Origin: Bradyrhizobium zhengyangense
GTDB lineage: Bacteria; Pseudomonadota; Alphaproteobacteria; Rhizobiales; Xanthobacteraceae
Length of the DNA stretch: 64,000 nucleotides
Assembly (NCBI RefSeq): GCF_022012435.1
Contig: NZ_JAKLUA010000022.1
Coordinates: 1-64,000 of the forward strand
Direction: 5' to 3'
Part shown: piece by piece, positions 1-7,953 of the stretch
How positions within the stretch are numbered: the stretch's first letter is position 1
How the letters are laid out: each line of letters opens with the position of its first letter
Position numbers and translations under genes: made by a program
The notes under the pieces: model-generated
Told to the model about the DNA's origin: nothing
Databases searched by the model: none
The model's input: the letters and a program-made list of their open reading frames with translations, nothing else

Positions 1-141
1 CATCAATCGACTTGACCAATGGCCAACCTGTCAGTGATGTGTCCGAACAGGTGTCAGCCATGTCTCCGGACTAAACACTTGACCGGGCGATCCAGTACTC
101 CGAGACGGCGCGGCCAGAACCGAGAAGGCGCGGCGTACTGG

Positions 142-164
142 ATGCCCCGGTCAAGCCGGGGCAT
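142..164. repeat. Palindromic intergenic repeat (ATGCCCCGG hairpin)
   Basis: A perfect 9-bp inverted repeat, ATGCCCCGG (142-150) and CCGGGGCAT (156-164), with a 5-nt loop. It is followed by the GAC that commonly ends this class of short dispersed palindrome in rhizobial genomes. It lies upstream of the malonyl-CoA decarboxylase gene. The first 288 bases show no gene I can support. Confidence 0.6.
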
Positions 165-288
165 GACAGTGTGCTTGGGGCGCATAGCACCGCCTAACAT
201 CCAACTTCCTCCGCTTGATTGTGATCGGCTTCCGCCTAAATCCCGTGTAAGCTTCCGCACCGCACACACCCGGATTCGAAAAGCCCAT

Positions 289-1641
289 ATGGCCAATGCC
301 TTCTTCTCCGACCTGCTCGCCACAATTTCCGAGCGCGGCCGCACGCTGCTGCGCCGGGGGGATTCCACTGACGCCAAGCAGGATGCCGACGGGCTGATCG
401 CGCTCTGCGATGCGCTGCTGTCGGGCCGCGGCGAGGCCTCCGGCACCGCCATGGCGCGCGAGGTGCTCGACATCTACGGGGACTTGGATACGGCCGGCCG
501 CCGCGCCTTCTTCGAAGGGCTGGTGCGCGATTTCGGCCCGGACCGGGAGCGCCTGTCCAAGGCGATCGAAAAGTGGCGCACCCAGCCAAGCGATGAGGAC
601 GCGAGCGCACTGCATTTCGCCTCGGAGCCGCGGCGGCAGGAGCTGATCCGCCGGCTCAACCGCGCGCCCGGAGGAACCGGCGATCTCGTTGCCATGCGGG
701 CCGATCTGCTCGGCATGATGAACGGACACACCGATCTCGCGGCACTCGACCGCGACGTCTCGCATCTGCTCTCGTCTTGGTTCAACAGGGGGTTTCTCGT
801 GCTGCGCCGGATTGACTGGTCGACCCCGGCCAACATCCTCGAAAAGATCATCCGCTATGAAGCCGTGCACGAGATCTCAGACTGGGACGATCTGCGCCGC
901 CGCATCGATCCAGTCGATCGCCGCTGTTATGCCTTTTTCCATCCCGCGATGGTCGACGAGCCCCTGATCTTCGTCGAGGTGGCGCTGACCGAGACCATTC
1001 CCGGCGCGATCGCGCCGCTGCTCGCGGTCGATCGCCAGCATCTTCCGATCGAGAAGGCGCGCACCGCCGTCTTTTATTCGATCTCAAATACCCAACGTGG
1101 TCTCGGCGGCATCTCCTTCGGCAGCTTCCTGATCAAGCAGGTGGTCGAGGAGCTACGCCGCGAAACGCCGAAGCTCGACACTTTCGTGACGTTGTCGCCG
1201 GTGCCGGGCTTCATGCAATGGATCAAGCAGGACAAGGATTTGCCGCTGTCGGACGAGGACCGCGAGATCCTCAAGCGCCTCGACGATCCCAAATGGTATG
1301 AGAATCCGGAGACGACCGCGCAGCTGCGCAGCCTGATCGAACCGCTCGCCGCGCACTACTTCCTCAAGGCGCGCACGCCGAAGGGCCGCCTGATCGATTC
1401 CGTCGCCCGCTTCCATCTCGGCAACGGCGCGCGGCTGGAGCGCATCAACTGGCTCGGCGACCTCTCGCCCAAAGGCCTGCGCGAATCCGCCGGCGTGATG
1501 GTCAACTACCTCTACCGCCTCGACGACATCGAGAAGAACCACGAAGCCTACGCCAATGACGGCGAGGTCGTGGCCTCGAGCGCGGTGAAGAAGCTGCTCA
1601 AGGGCGAAGGACGCAGGTTGCTGGACATGCGGTTGTCGTAG
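289..1641 (+). CDS. matA: Malonyl-CoA decarboxylase
   Basis: A 450-residue malonyl-CoA decarboxylase, which converts malonyl-CoA to acetyl-CoA and CO2. In rhizobia this is the MatA step of malonate use. The N-terminal helical part runs to about residue 150. The GNAT-like catalytic part carries SISNTQRGLGGISFG, with the catalytic Ser region, followed by TFVTLSPVPGFMQW. The conserved catalytic His is in ARFHLGNGA. The length is normal for bacterial members. The open frame extends 90 codons upstream, but that stretch contains a palindromic repeat and has no family similarity, so I start at ATG 289 (MANAFFSDLL). The usual partners matB (malonyl-CoA synthetase) and matC (transporter) are not downstream and may lie outside the window. 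Confidence 0.93.
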   Translation: MANAFFSDLLATISERGRTLLRRGDSTDAKQDADGLIALCDALLSGRGEASGTAMAREVLDIYGDLDTAGRRAFFEGLVRDFGPDRERLSKAIEKWRTQPSDEDASALHFASEPRRQELIRRLNRAPGGTGDLVAMRADLLGMMNGHTDLAALDRDVSHLLSSWFNRGFLVLRRIDWSTPANILEKIIRYEAVHEISDWDDLRRRIDPVDRRCYAFFHPAMVDEPLIFVEVALTETIPGAIAPLLAVDRQHLPIEKARTAVFYSISNTQRGLGGISFGSFLIKQVVEELRRETPKLDTFVTLSPVPGFMQWIKQDKDLPLSDEDREILKRLDDPKWYENPETTAQLRSLIEPLAAHYFLKARTPKGRLIDSVARFHLGNGARLERINWLGDLSPKGLRESAGVMVNYLYRLDDIEKNHEAYANDGEVVASSAVKKLLKGEGRRLLDMRLS

Positions 1642-1664
1642 GGGCGCAGGTCCGGCGGGGCCCC

Positions 1665-2096
1665 ATGATCAAGTATTACAGCTTCGAGGAGACCCTCGTC
1701 CTCGTGGGAGCAATCGTCGTCGCAGCGATCGGCTACAAGGTTTTCAAAGTCGGGCCCGTTGCATCCGCCGTGCTGGGACTGATCGCTGCTTCTACGATTG
1801 TGTATCTTACGTTGGTCGAGCTCAGCTTTGACGGAGAGATCATCACCCACCGCAATCTCTTCAAGGAAAACAGTTTTCCCGTGTCGTACGTCGAAACCGT
1901 CGGCATGAGTACGTTCTGGGCTGGCCTACCCGGACATCAGCTCATGTTTGTGCTGAGAAGCCCTCCGGCACCAGTGAACGGCTACTTCCTGAGAACGGGA
2001 CTCGTCTCCTGGCCAAGCGCGAGCCGCTGGGTTGCCGCTGTCAATGCTGCAAGCTTGAGAGCGAAAAAGACGCAGTCTCAAGGGCCAACGCCGTGA
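1665..2096 (+). CDS. Hypothetical membrane protein, two TM segments
   Basis: A 143-residue protein of unknown function, starting 23 nt after the malonyl-CoA decarboxylase stop. Two hydrophobic segments (about residues 10-27 and 31-50) are followed by a soluble beta-rich region of about 90 residues containing LSFDGEIITHRNLF and an NAASLRAKK tail. The architecture (two TM helices, then a small PH-like beta domain) recalls the two membrane proteins at 17792-18358 and 26447-27088, but similarity to them is too weak to call by eye. GC content and codon choice look less biased than in the neighbours, which could indicate a fast-evolving or acquired gene. The ATG has a G-rich stretch upstream (GGCGGGG) that could serve as a ribosome site. 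Confidence 0.6.
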   Translation: MIKYYSFEETLVLVGAIVVAAIGYKVFKVGPVASAVLGLIAASTIVYLTLVELSFDGEIITHRNLFKENSFPVSYVETVGMSTFWAGLPGHQLMFVLRSPPAPVNGYFLRTGLVSWPSASRWVAAVNAASLRAKKTQSQGPTP

Positions 2097-2137
2097 ACCG
2101 CGTCGAGGAGGTTCAAAGCGCCAATCCGTAGCTCACT

Positions 2138-2274
2138 GTCGTCCTGGCGAAAGCCAGGACCCATTACCCCGAAAGAAGTTGCGGCTCGACACCGGTAACC
2201 GCGAGTCCTCGTCACACTTGATCCTGTGGTAAAGGGTCCTGGATCAGCGCTCCGCTTCGCTTGTCCAGGACGAC
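2138..2274. repeat. Long palindromic intergenic repeat (GTCGTCCTGGC type)
   Basis: An imperfect long inverted repeat. The left end reads GTCGTCCTGGCGAAAGCCAG and the right end closes with GTCCAGGACGAC. Inner arms GACCCATTACC and GGTAAAGGGTC also pair. This organisation is a known dispersed intergenic repeat of Bradyrhizobium and Rhodopseudomonas. It fills the gap between the 143-residue membrane protein and the DUF418 gene. Confidence 0.75.
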
Positions 2275-2349
2275 GTCGAGGAGAGTTCGCCGGCCGCTAG
2301 ACACGCGGTTGCGAGCGCCCACTGATCCAACGCGCCTGAGCCGACCGCC

Positions 2350-3486
2350 ATGAGATCCGACAGCCTCGCAGCTCCTACGCCCTCCTCCGATCGCATCGAC
2401 GCCATCGACGTGCTCAGGGGCATCGCCCTGTTTGGCGTCATGGCCATCAACGTCGTGATGGAATTTCGCGTTTCGATCTTCGACCAGTTTCTGGGTCCGG
2501 AGACGCTTGCCTCGCCCATCGATCGCGCCGTTGAGATGATCCTGACGCAGGCGATCGAGCTGAAGGCGTTTGCGCTGTTCTCGCTGCTGTTCGGCGCCGG
2601 CCTTGCCATTCAGTTCGACCGGCTTGCCAAGAGCGGACGCCGCACCGCGCTGCTGTTGCGCCGGCTCGCCGTGCTGCTGGGGTTCGGCATCATTCACCTC
2701 TGCCTGATCTGGAACGGCGACATCCTCACCGAATATGCGCTGGCCGGATTCATCATGCTGCCTTTGCTGTTTGGTCCGCGCTGGCTGATCGCTCTCGTCG
2801 CACTGGTGTCCCTGGCGCTGTATCTGGTCATGCAGGATTTCCCGCCGGAGGGATTGTTTCCCTCGAGGGCCGTGATCTGGCGCGATGTCACGGATGCCAA
2901 CCGCATCTATGCGACGGGCGGCTTCCTCGACGTGCTGGCATTTCGCCTGCGCGAACTTCCTCTGGTCGCCTCGCTGCACGCGTTCGTCTTCCTGCGCACG
3001 ATCGGGCTGTTTCTGCTGGGGGCGCTGGCCTGGCGCAGCGGCCTTGTGCAGAATACGCGCGGCCTGTTCGTCATCGCGTTTCCCGCGATCACTCTCGGCG
3101 CGGCCTTGCTCTATGGCGGCATGGAGCCGCTCGGGACCATCGTGCTGGCGCTGGGCTACGGTGCCGCCATTCTCGGCATTGCTAACTTCGCGCGCGGCAA
3201 GCGGCTGCTGGGCTGGGCTGCGCCGCTGGGACGGATGGCCTTCACCAACTACGTCGCACAGTCCATCGTCTTCGGCTGGATCTTTTACGGCTACGGCCTC
3301 GGCCTGTTCGGGCGCCTCGGCATCACCGAGGCCGTCGCCATCGGCATCGCGGTCTACATCGCGCAGGTGCTGTTCAGCGCCTGGTGGCTGCGCCGCTACC
3401 GCTATGGCCCGCTCGAATGGCTGTGGCGGTCGTTGATGTATGGGGCGCGGCAGCCGATGGCGGTGGGTAAAGCGGCCGCGGTGTGA
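2350..3486 (+). CDS. DUF418 family (YeiB-like) polytopic membrane protein
   Basis: A 378-residue inner-membrane protein of the DUF418/YeiB group. It opens with the family signature DAIDVLRGIALFGVMAINVV (residues 17-36) and has about eight to ten hydrophobic segments. The C-terminal DUF418 half includes LGRMAFTNYVAQSIV and the end motif SAWWLRRYRYGPLEWLWRSL. The family is related to acyltransferase-like membrane proteins (heparan N-acetyltransferase group), but its substrate is unknown, so no reaction is assigned. The gene stands alone between a palindromic repeat and the convergent tartrate dehydratase gene. No strong Shine-Dalgarno is visible before ATG 2350. Confidence 0.88.
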   Translation: MRSDSLAAPTPSSDRIDAIDVLRGIALFGVMAINVVMEFRVSIFDQFLGPETLASPIDRAVEMILTQAIELKAFALFSLLFGAGLAIQFDRLAKSGRRTALLLRRLAVLLGFGIIHLCLIWNGDILTEYALAGFIMLPLLFGPRWLIALVALVSLALYLVMQDFPPEGLFPSRAVIWRDVTDANRIYATGGFLDVLAFRLRELPLVASLHAFVFLRTIGLFLLGALAWRSGLVQNTRGLFVIAFPAITLGAALLYGGMEPLGTIVLALGYGAAILGIANFARGKRLLGWAAPLGRMAFTNYVAQSIVFGWIFYGYGLGLFGRLGITEAVAIGIAVYIAQVLFSAWWLRRYRYGPLEWLWRSLMYGARQPMAVGKAAAV

Positions 3487-3487
3487 C

Positions 3488-4657
3488 CTACTCCGCCAGC
3501 GCCTTCATCTCCTTGTAGAGGTCGGACTTGCCTTCGAAGCCGATGCCGGGGAGATCGGGCATGGTGATGTGGCCGTTCTCGACGCGGACGCCGTCCGGGA
3601 AGCCGCCATAGGGCTGGAACAGGTCGGGGTAGCTTTCGTTGCCCCCTAAGCCGAGGCCCGCCGCGATGTTGAGCGACATCTGGTGGCCGCCGTGGGGAAT
3701 GCAGCGGCTGGGCGACCAGCCGTAGGTCTTCAAGACCTCGAGCGTGCGCTGGTATTCGCACAGGCCGTAGGACAGTGCGCAGTCGAATTGCAGCCAGTCG
3801 CGATCCGGGCGCATGCCGCCGTAGCGGATCAAATTGCGGGCGTCCTGGTGGCTGAAGAGATTCTCGCCTGTCGCCATCGGGCCTGGATAGAACTCGGCGA
3901 GCGCGGCCTGCAGCGCGTAGTCGAGGGGATCGCCTGCTTCCTCGTACCAGAACAAGGGATAGTCCCGCAGCATCTTGGCGTAGGCGATGCCGGTCTCGAG
4001 ATTGAAGCGGCCGTTGGCGTCGACGGCGAGCTGCGCGTCCTTGCCGATCTCTTCCAGCACCGCCTCGATACGCTTGCGGTCCTCGTCGATATCAGCGCCG
4101 CCAATCTTCATCTTCACGACGTTGTAGCCGCGATCGAGATAGCCGCGCATCTCGCCGCGCAGCATCGAGAGCCCCTTGCCCGGATAATAATAGCCGCCGG
4201 CGGCGTAGACGAAGACGTGCGGATTGGCGGCGACGCCGTGGCGCTCGGCCAGCAGGCGGAACAGCGGTTTGCCCGCGATCTTCGCCACCGCATCCCACAC
4301 TGCCATGTCGATGGTGCCGACCGCGACCGAGCGCTCGCCGTGGCCGCCAGGCTTCTCGTTGGTCATCATCGCGCCCCAGACCTTGTCTGGGTCGAGATTG
4401 TCGCCGGCCTCGTTCAGAAGCTTCTTCGGATCGGCTTCGAGGATGCGCGAGGCAAAGCGCTCGCGGATCAGACCGCCCTGCCCGTAACGACCGTTGGAGT
4501 TGAAGCCGTAGCCGACGACGCGCTTGCCGTCGCGTACGGCGTCGGTGACGACGGCAACGAGGCTCGTCGTCATCTTGGAGAAGTCGATATAGGCGTTGCG
4601 GATCGGGGACGAGATCGGCTTGGTGATTTCGCGGACGTCGACGATGCGGACGGACAT
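3488..4657 (-). CDS. tarD: D(-)-tartrate dehydratase, enolase superfamily
   Basis: A 389-residue enolase-superfamily enzyme that dehydrates D-tartrate to oxaloacetate (via the enol). Its sequence agrees closely with my memory of the structurally characterised TarD of Bradyrhizobium japonicum. The catalytic set falls at the published positions: Lys184 in KMKIGG, Mg ligands Asp213 (AVDANGR), Glu239 (WYEEAGD) and Glu265 (ATGENLF), and His322 (CIPHGGH). The open frame extends 36 codons upstream into a palindromic repeat. ATG 4657 (MSVRIVDVRE) is the right start because it gives exactly the known 389 residues. It is convergent with the DUF418 gene, with only one base between the stops. Confidence 0.95.
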   Translation of the reverse strand: MSVRIVDVREITKPISSPIRNAYIDFSKMTTSLVAVVTDAVRDGKRVVGYGFNSNGRYGQGGLIRERFASRILEADPKKLLNEAGDNLDPDKVWGAMMTNEKPGGHGERSVAVGTIDMAVWDAVAKIAGKPLFRLLAERHGVAANPHVFVYAAGGYYYPGKGLSMLRGEMRGYLDRGYNVVKMKIGGADIDEDRKRIEAVLEEIGKDAQLAVDANGRFNLETGIAYAKMLRDYPLFWYEEAGDPLDYALQAALAEFYPGPMATGENLFSHQDARNLIRYGGMRPDRDWLQFDCALSYGLCEYQRTLEVLKTYGWSPSRCIPHGGHQMSLNIAAGLGLGGNESYPDLFQPYGGFPDGVRVENGHITMPDLPGIGFEGKSDLYKEMKALAE

Positions 4658-4683
4658 GGGGCTCAGCCTTCGGTGGTTGTTGT

Positions 4684-4800
4684 CGTCATTGCGAGGAGCT
4701 CTTGCGACGAAGCAATCCAGACTGTCACCGTGGAAAGATTCTGGATTGCTTCGCTGCGCTCGCAATGACGAGAGGAGAGAGCGCTCCTCGCAATGACGAG
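4684..4800. repeat. Palindromic repeat, CGTCATTGCGAG family, copy 1
   Basis: The left end CGTCATTGCGAG (4684-4695) and right end CTCGCAATGACG (4759-4770) are perfect reverse complements. Inner arms GAAGCAATCCAG and CTGGATTGCTTC also pair. A second right-end fragment, CTCGCAATGACGAG, follows at about 4787-4800, so this copy has a duplicated terminus. Other copies are at 7088, 57449 and 61636, with a collapsed one at 19695. Confidence 0.85.
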
Positions 4801-4846
4801 GAGAGAGTGCGGCCCCTCACGACGACACGGAGGGCGCGGGTCGCAA

Positions 4847-5104
4847 TTACTTCTTGTCCCGAAAATACGGCTCCACGGGCCCGTGCACCTTGATGGTCAG
4901 CGGGTTGCCGTAGCGGTCCTTGGCGCTGCCCGCGGTGACGCGGACCCAGCCTTCGCTGATGCAGTACTCCTCGACGTTGGTCTTCTCGATGCCCTTGAAG
5001 CGTATGCCGACGTCGCGCTGGAGGATGTCGGCGTTGTAATAGGGGCTGTTGGGGTCGACCGACAGTCGATCAGGAAATTCGTCGCTCATTGATGTCTCGC
5101 TCAT
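4847..5104 (-). CDS. DUF3297 family small protein
   Basis: An 85-residue soluble protein containing the DUF3297 signature DRLSVDPNSPYY, FKGIEKTNVEEYCISEGW and KDRYGNPLTIK, ending VEPYFRDKK. The function is unknown; the family is widespread in proteobacteria. The start chosen is ATG 5104, whose ATGA overlaps the stop of the upstream glutathione peroxidase gene (translational coupling). ATG 5089 (MSDEFPDR), which matches the family N-terminus, is an alternative. It is the last gene of the amidase-peroxidase-DUF3297 operon. Confidence 0.88.
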   Translation of the reverse strand: MSETSMSDEFPDRLSVDPNSPYYNADILQRDVGIRFKGIEKTNVEEYCISEGWVRVTAGSAKDRYGNPLTIKVHGPVEPYFRDKK

Positions 5105-5577
5105 AACAGTGTTTCGATTTGATTGCGCAGCCCCTCGGGCCGTGCGGTCGGCGCATAGCGCGCGATCACCTTGCCGGCACGGTCCACCAGGAATTTGGTG
5201 AAATTCCATTTGATGGAGGAACCAAGCAGGCCGGATTGCTGACGTTTCAGGTACTCGTACAGCGGATGAGCCTTCGGCCCGTTGACGTCGATCTTCTCGA
5301 ACAGCGGAAAGGTGACATCGTAATTGGTCGAACAGAACGCCTGGATCTCGTTCGCCTGCCCCGGCTCCTGCGCGCCGAACTGGTTGCAGGGAAAGCCGAG
5401 CACCGCGAAGCCGCGCGGCGAGAGATCGCGATGCAAATCCTCAAGGCCGCGATATTGCGGCGTGAAGCCGCATTTGCTCGCGGTGTTGACGATCAAGAGC
5501 ACCTGCCCTTCGTACTTGCGCATCGACACCTCTTCGCCAGCAAGCGAATTGGCCTTGAAGTTGTAAATCTCAGGCAT
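5101..5577 (-). CDS. Glutathione peroxidase family thiol peroxidase
   Basis: A 158-residue cytoplasmic peroxidase of the GPX fold that reduces hydrogen peroxide or organic hydroperoxides. The peroxidatic residue is Cys36 (NTASKCGFT), not selenocysteine. The rest of the catalytic tetrad is Gln70 (QFGAQEPG), Trp124 and Asn125 (IKWNFTKF). Cys64 (GFPCNQF) and Cys82 (AFCSTNYDV) are candidate resolving cysteines, so the electron donor is probably thioredoxin. The frame is open far upstream inside the amidase gene; ATG 5577 (MPEIYNFKA) is chosen, 2 nt after the amidase stop. It overlaps the DUF3297 start by 4 nt. Confidence 0.93.
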   Translation of the reverse strand: MPEIYNFKANSLAGEEVSMRKYEGQVLLIVNTASKCGFTPQYRGLEDLHRDLSPRGFAVLGFPCNQFGAQEPGQANEIQAFCSTNYDVTFPLFEKIDVNGPKAHPLYEYLKRQQSGLLGSSIKWNFTKFLVDRAGKVIARYAPTARPEGLRNQIETLL

Positions 5578-5579
5578 CG

Positions 5580-6980
5580 CTAACCCACGGGATCGATCGG
5601 CGACGGCGGCACGCCGCCCGCCTCGATCGCTTCGCCGGCGAGAAGACAGAGATCCTCGCGGTAGCGGCCGGAGACGATGTGCACGCCAACAGGAATCTTG
5701 CCGACGAGGCCGGTGGAGACCACGAGGCCCGGCAGGCCCATGAAAGGAATGGCAATCTGCGGCAGCTGCGCTTCCCAGACCCGCTTGAAGGACTCCTCGT
5801 CCTTGCGGTCGAGATGATCCGGGAACGGCAATTCGCCCGAGACCGGCGTCAGCAGCACCGCATATTTTTCGAAGAACAGCATCCATTCGCGCGTCAGCGT
5901 GGCGCGGCGGGTCAGCGCCTTGGCGTATTTCACCTGGTCCATCGGCGTGACCCTGGCGCTGATGCCACGCAGGCAGGCCAACGCGCCCGGATCGCCCTCG
6001 CGCTCGGCCATTTCGAGCTGCGCCTCGTAGCCGTCGCCGAGCCACAGCTTGATCTGCCACTCGACCGCCTCGCGCATCGGCGGGGTGTTCTCGATCACAT
6101 CAACGGTCCACCCCGCCCGCTCCAGCCGCTTGCCGGCGTCGGTCACGGCGGCCTTCACCTCCGGCGCGGTGCCAAGGCCATCCGGGTTGAGGCAGATCGC
6201 GGCGCGCTTCTCGCGCGCCGGGCCTTCGAGCGGCACTGGCGCGAACCAGGGATCGCGGATGTCGCGGGCCGACATCGCGGCGAGCGAGATCCTGAGATCG
6301 TTGACGGTGCGGGCTAGCGGTCCCGACACCGCCATGATCTGCGGCCCGATCGGACGCTCCGGCAGCGCCGGGTTGAAGGCGGGGATGCGGCCGAGGGTCG
6401 GACGCAGGCCGTGCACGCCGCAGGCATAGGCTGGATAGCGGATCGAGCCGGCGATGTCGGTGCCGTGGGCGATGTGGCCGATCCCGGCCGCAACCGCCGA
6501 GCCGGCGCCGCCGGACGAGCCGCCGGGGGTCAGCGAGGCATCCCGCGGGTTCTTGGTGTCGCCGTGGACGAGATTGGTGGTGAACCAGCGATAGGAGAAG
6601 GCGGGGCAATTTGTGCGCCCAAGCAGAACCGCGCCGGATTTGCGGAAATTGGCGACGACCGGATTGTCCTCGCGCGCGATGAGGTCCTTCTGAAGTTTCA
6701 GGCCGTTGGTGGTGGCAAAGCCTTCCTGGTCGACATTGGCCTTGATGGTGACGGGGACGCCCGCGAGCACGCCGGGGTTCTCACCCCTGGCGATGGCGGC
6801 ATCGACGGCATCGGCCTGCTTGAGCACGTCCTCCGGCCGGTGGTCGATCACGGCGTTGAGCTTGGGATTGACGGCATCCAGGCGGTCGAGGCCGGCCTTG
6901 GCGGCCTCCCGGGCGGACACCTTCCTGGATTTCACGAGGGTAGCGAGGTCGGCGGCCGACAGGCGCCAGAGGTCTTGCAT
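5580..6980 (-). CDS. Amidase signature family hydrolase
   Basis: A 466-residue amidase of the Ser-cisSer-Lys class. The triad is visible: Lys80 (VTIKANVDQEG), Ser155 (TPGGSSGGAGSA) and nucleophile Ser179 (GTDIAGSIRYPA). Such enzymes hydrolyse small amides or act as GatA-like subunits. No GatB or GatC gene is nearby and the C-terminal half does not look like GatA, so a catabolic amidase of unknown substrate is likeliest. It is the first gene of a minus-strand operon, followed 2 nt later by the glutathione peroxidase gene. ATG 6980 (MQDLWRLSAADLA) gives a family-like N-terminus. Confidence 0.9.
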   Translation of the reverse strand: MQDLWRLSAADLATLVKSRKVSAREAAKAGLDRLDAVNPKLNAVIDHRPEDVLKQADAVDAAIARGENPGVLAGVPVTIKANVDQEGFATTNGLKLQKDLIAREDNPVVANFRKSGAVLLGRTNCPAFSYRWFTTNLVHGDTKNPRDASLTPGGSSGGAGSAVAAGIGHIAHGTDIAGSIRYPAYACGVHGLRPTLGRIPAFNPALPERPIGPQIMAVSGPLARTVNDLRISLAAMSARDIRDPWFAPVPLEGPAREKRAAICLNPDGLGTAPEVKAAVTDAGKRLERAGWTVDVIENTPPMREAVEWQIKLWLGDGYEAQLEMAEREGDPGALACLRGISARVTPMDQVKYAKALTRRATLTREWMLFFEKYAVLLTPVSGELPFPDHLDRKDEESFKRVWEAQLPQIAIPFMGLPGLVVSTGLVGKIPVGVHIVSGRYREDLCLLAGEAIEAGGVPPSPIDPVG

Positions 6981-7087
6981 GACTTGCTCCGTATGACCGG
7001 CGTCTTTTAGCGCCGGGATCGCGGCAAAGCCATGCGGATTTCGCAGGGAGGAAGAGCGGGTTTGGCCCCAACTGGCGCCTCATTCTC

Positions 7088-7210
7088 CGTCATTGCGAGC
7101 CACCGGGTCCGCGCGAAGCGCGGCCCGAAGACAGGCTCCGCGAAGCAATCCAGAATCCCTCCGCGGCGACAGTCTGGATTGCTTCGTCGCAAGGGCTCCT
7201 CGCAAAGACG
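7088..7210. repeat. Palindromic repeat, CGTCATTGCGAG family, copy 2
   Basis: Left end CGTCATTGCGAG, inner arms GAAGCAATCCAG and CTGGATTGCTTCG, and right end CTCGCAAAGACG, which differs from the other copies by one base. The left half carries an additional GC-rich insertion (GGTCCGCGCGAAGCGCGG, itself palindromic), which makes this copy longer. It fills the gap upstream of the amidase gene. Confidence 0.82.
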
Positions 7211-7230
7211 GGGAGAGAGAACGGAGGCCC

Positions 7231-7488
7231 CTAATGCCTTGTTTCGGACTCGTCCGGGATGTCCAGCAGCGCCTCGGTGAAGGGGAATTCGAGCACGATC
7301 TCGCCGTCATCGTCGGTCACCTCGATGACCGCCTCGAGCAAGGCCGGCTGGGCGCCTTCGGATTTCACCACCTCCAGAATCATCTGGCGGGCGACCTCCC
7401 AGGCGCGATCGGGGTTGCGCAGATCCTCGCCGTCGGGGTCCACGATCAGTTCATCGCCGATACGGGTGTTGAAGAAATATTTGGGCAT
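7231..7488 (-). CDS. DUF6894-type small protein
   Basis: An 85-residue acidic protein beginning MPKYFFNTRIGDELIVDPDG, with DRAWEVARQMI in the middle. This is the layout of the small DUF6894-type proteins common in Bradyrhizobium. The function is unknown. The open frame begins with a GTG one codon upstream; ATG 7488 is preferred because family members start MP(R/K)YFFN. It is divergent from pqqA. Confidence 0.75.
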   Translation of the reverse strand: MPKYFFNTRIGDELIVDPDGEDLRNPDRAWEVARQMILEVVKSEGAQPALLEAVIEVTDDDGEIVLEFPFTEALLDIPDESETRH

Positions 7489-7738
7489 CACGAGATCCAG
7501 CTAAAGCGGCCTGTATCGGATTGAAAGCTGCACTGCACTCACAACTGCTTTATCAGGACAGGGTTCGCGACCGAATGCGCCAGACGCAAGGCCGTATCAC
7601 CAGAAAGTACTGTTCCCCGCGTATTTCTCGCGGCGCAATATGGCTGTGCTCGGGAAAATTTCACTGGCGAACTTTTACGCCCGCAGTAATTTAACCCCCG
7701 GGCGGATACGTCCGAAATCACGAAAATGGAGAGCCGAA

Positions 7739-7819
7739 ATGGCCTGGAAAGCCCCCAAGATCGTCGAAGTGCCCTGCGGCATGGAAATCAACATGTATGT
7801 GAGCGCCACCCGCAAATAA
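7739..7819 (+). CDS. pqqA: PQQ precursor peptide PqqA
   Basis: A 26-codon gene (MAWKAPKIVEVPCGMEIN..., ending VSATRK) encoding the ribosomal precursor of pyrroloquinoline quinone. The crosslinked pair is at the expected spacing, Glu16 and Tyr20 in GMEINMY, the motif joined by PqqE and then excised to give PQQ. A GGAGAG ribosome site lies about 6 nt before the ATG. It is easily missed because of its length. It is 134 nt upstream of pqqB, with a hairpin in the gap that could keep pqqA transcript in excess. Confidence 0.96.
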   Translation: MAWKAPKIVEVPCGMEINMYVSATRK

Positions 7820-7869
7820 GCGGTTGGCTAGTCTGCGTTCTGCGCAGGTGGGTCTTTCGGTCACGATCG

Positions 7870-7888
7870 GTTTCCGACTGACGGAAAC
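7870..7888 (+). promoter_or_regulatory. Hairpin in the pqqA-pqqB gap, possible attenuator
   Basis: A perfect 7-bp stem, GTTTCCG (7870-7876) and CGGAAAC (7882-7888), with a 5-nt loop between pqqA and pqqB. No clean U-tract follows directly; a CCTTTTG lies about 15 nt on. It could be a partial terminator or an mRNA-stabilising stem separating the abundant pqqA message from pqqBCDE. A second short palindrome, GATCCTGAGGATC, follows shortly before the pqqB ribosome site. Confidence 0.45.
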
Positions 7889-7953
7889 TGTGTCGTCCAA
7901 GTCCTTTTGATCCTGAGGATCCACCTCGCGACGTTGCTTCCAGGAGACGGATC

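Noticed and set aside
1..110. Possible insertion-sequence remnant at the left edge (GTGTC...CATGTCTCCGGACT)
   Set aside because: The motif looks vaguely like IS-flanking DNA I have seen in this genus, but there is no inverted repeat pair or transposase fragment in the window to support it.
4684..7210. Copies of the CGTCATTGCGAG palindrome as CRISPR-like repeats
   Set aside because: Copies are kilobases apart, variable inside, and hairpin-forming; there is no array, spacer pattern or cas gene.
7592..7612. GGAAC on the minus strand upstream of the DUF6894-type gene
   Set aside because: The -10 position reads CGG, not GTT; no supported promoter there.
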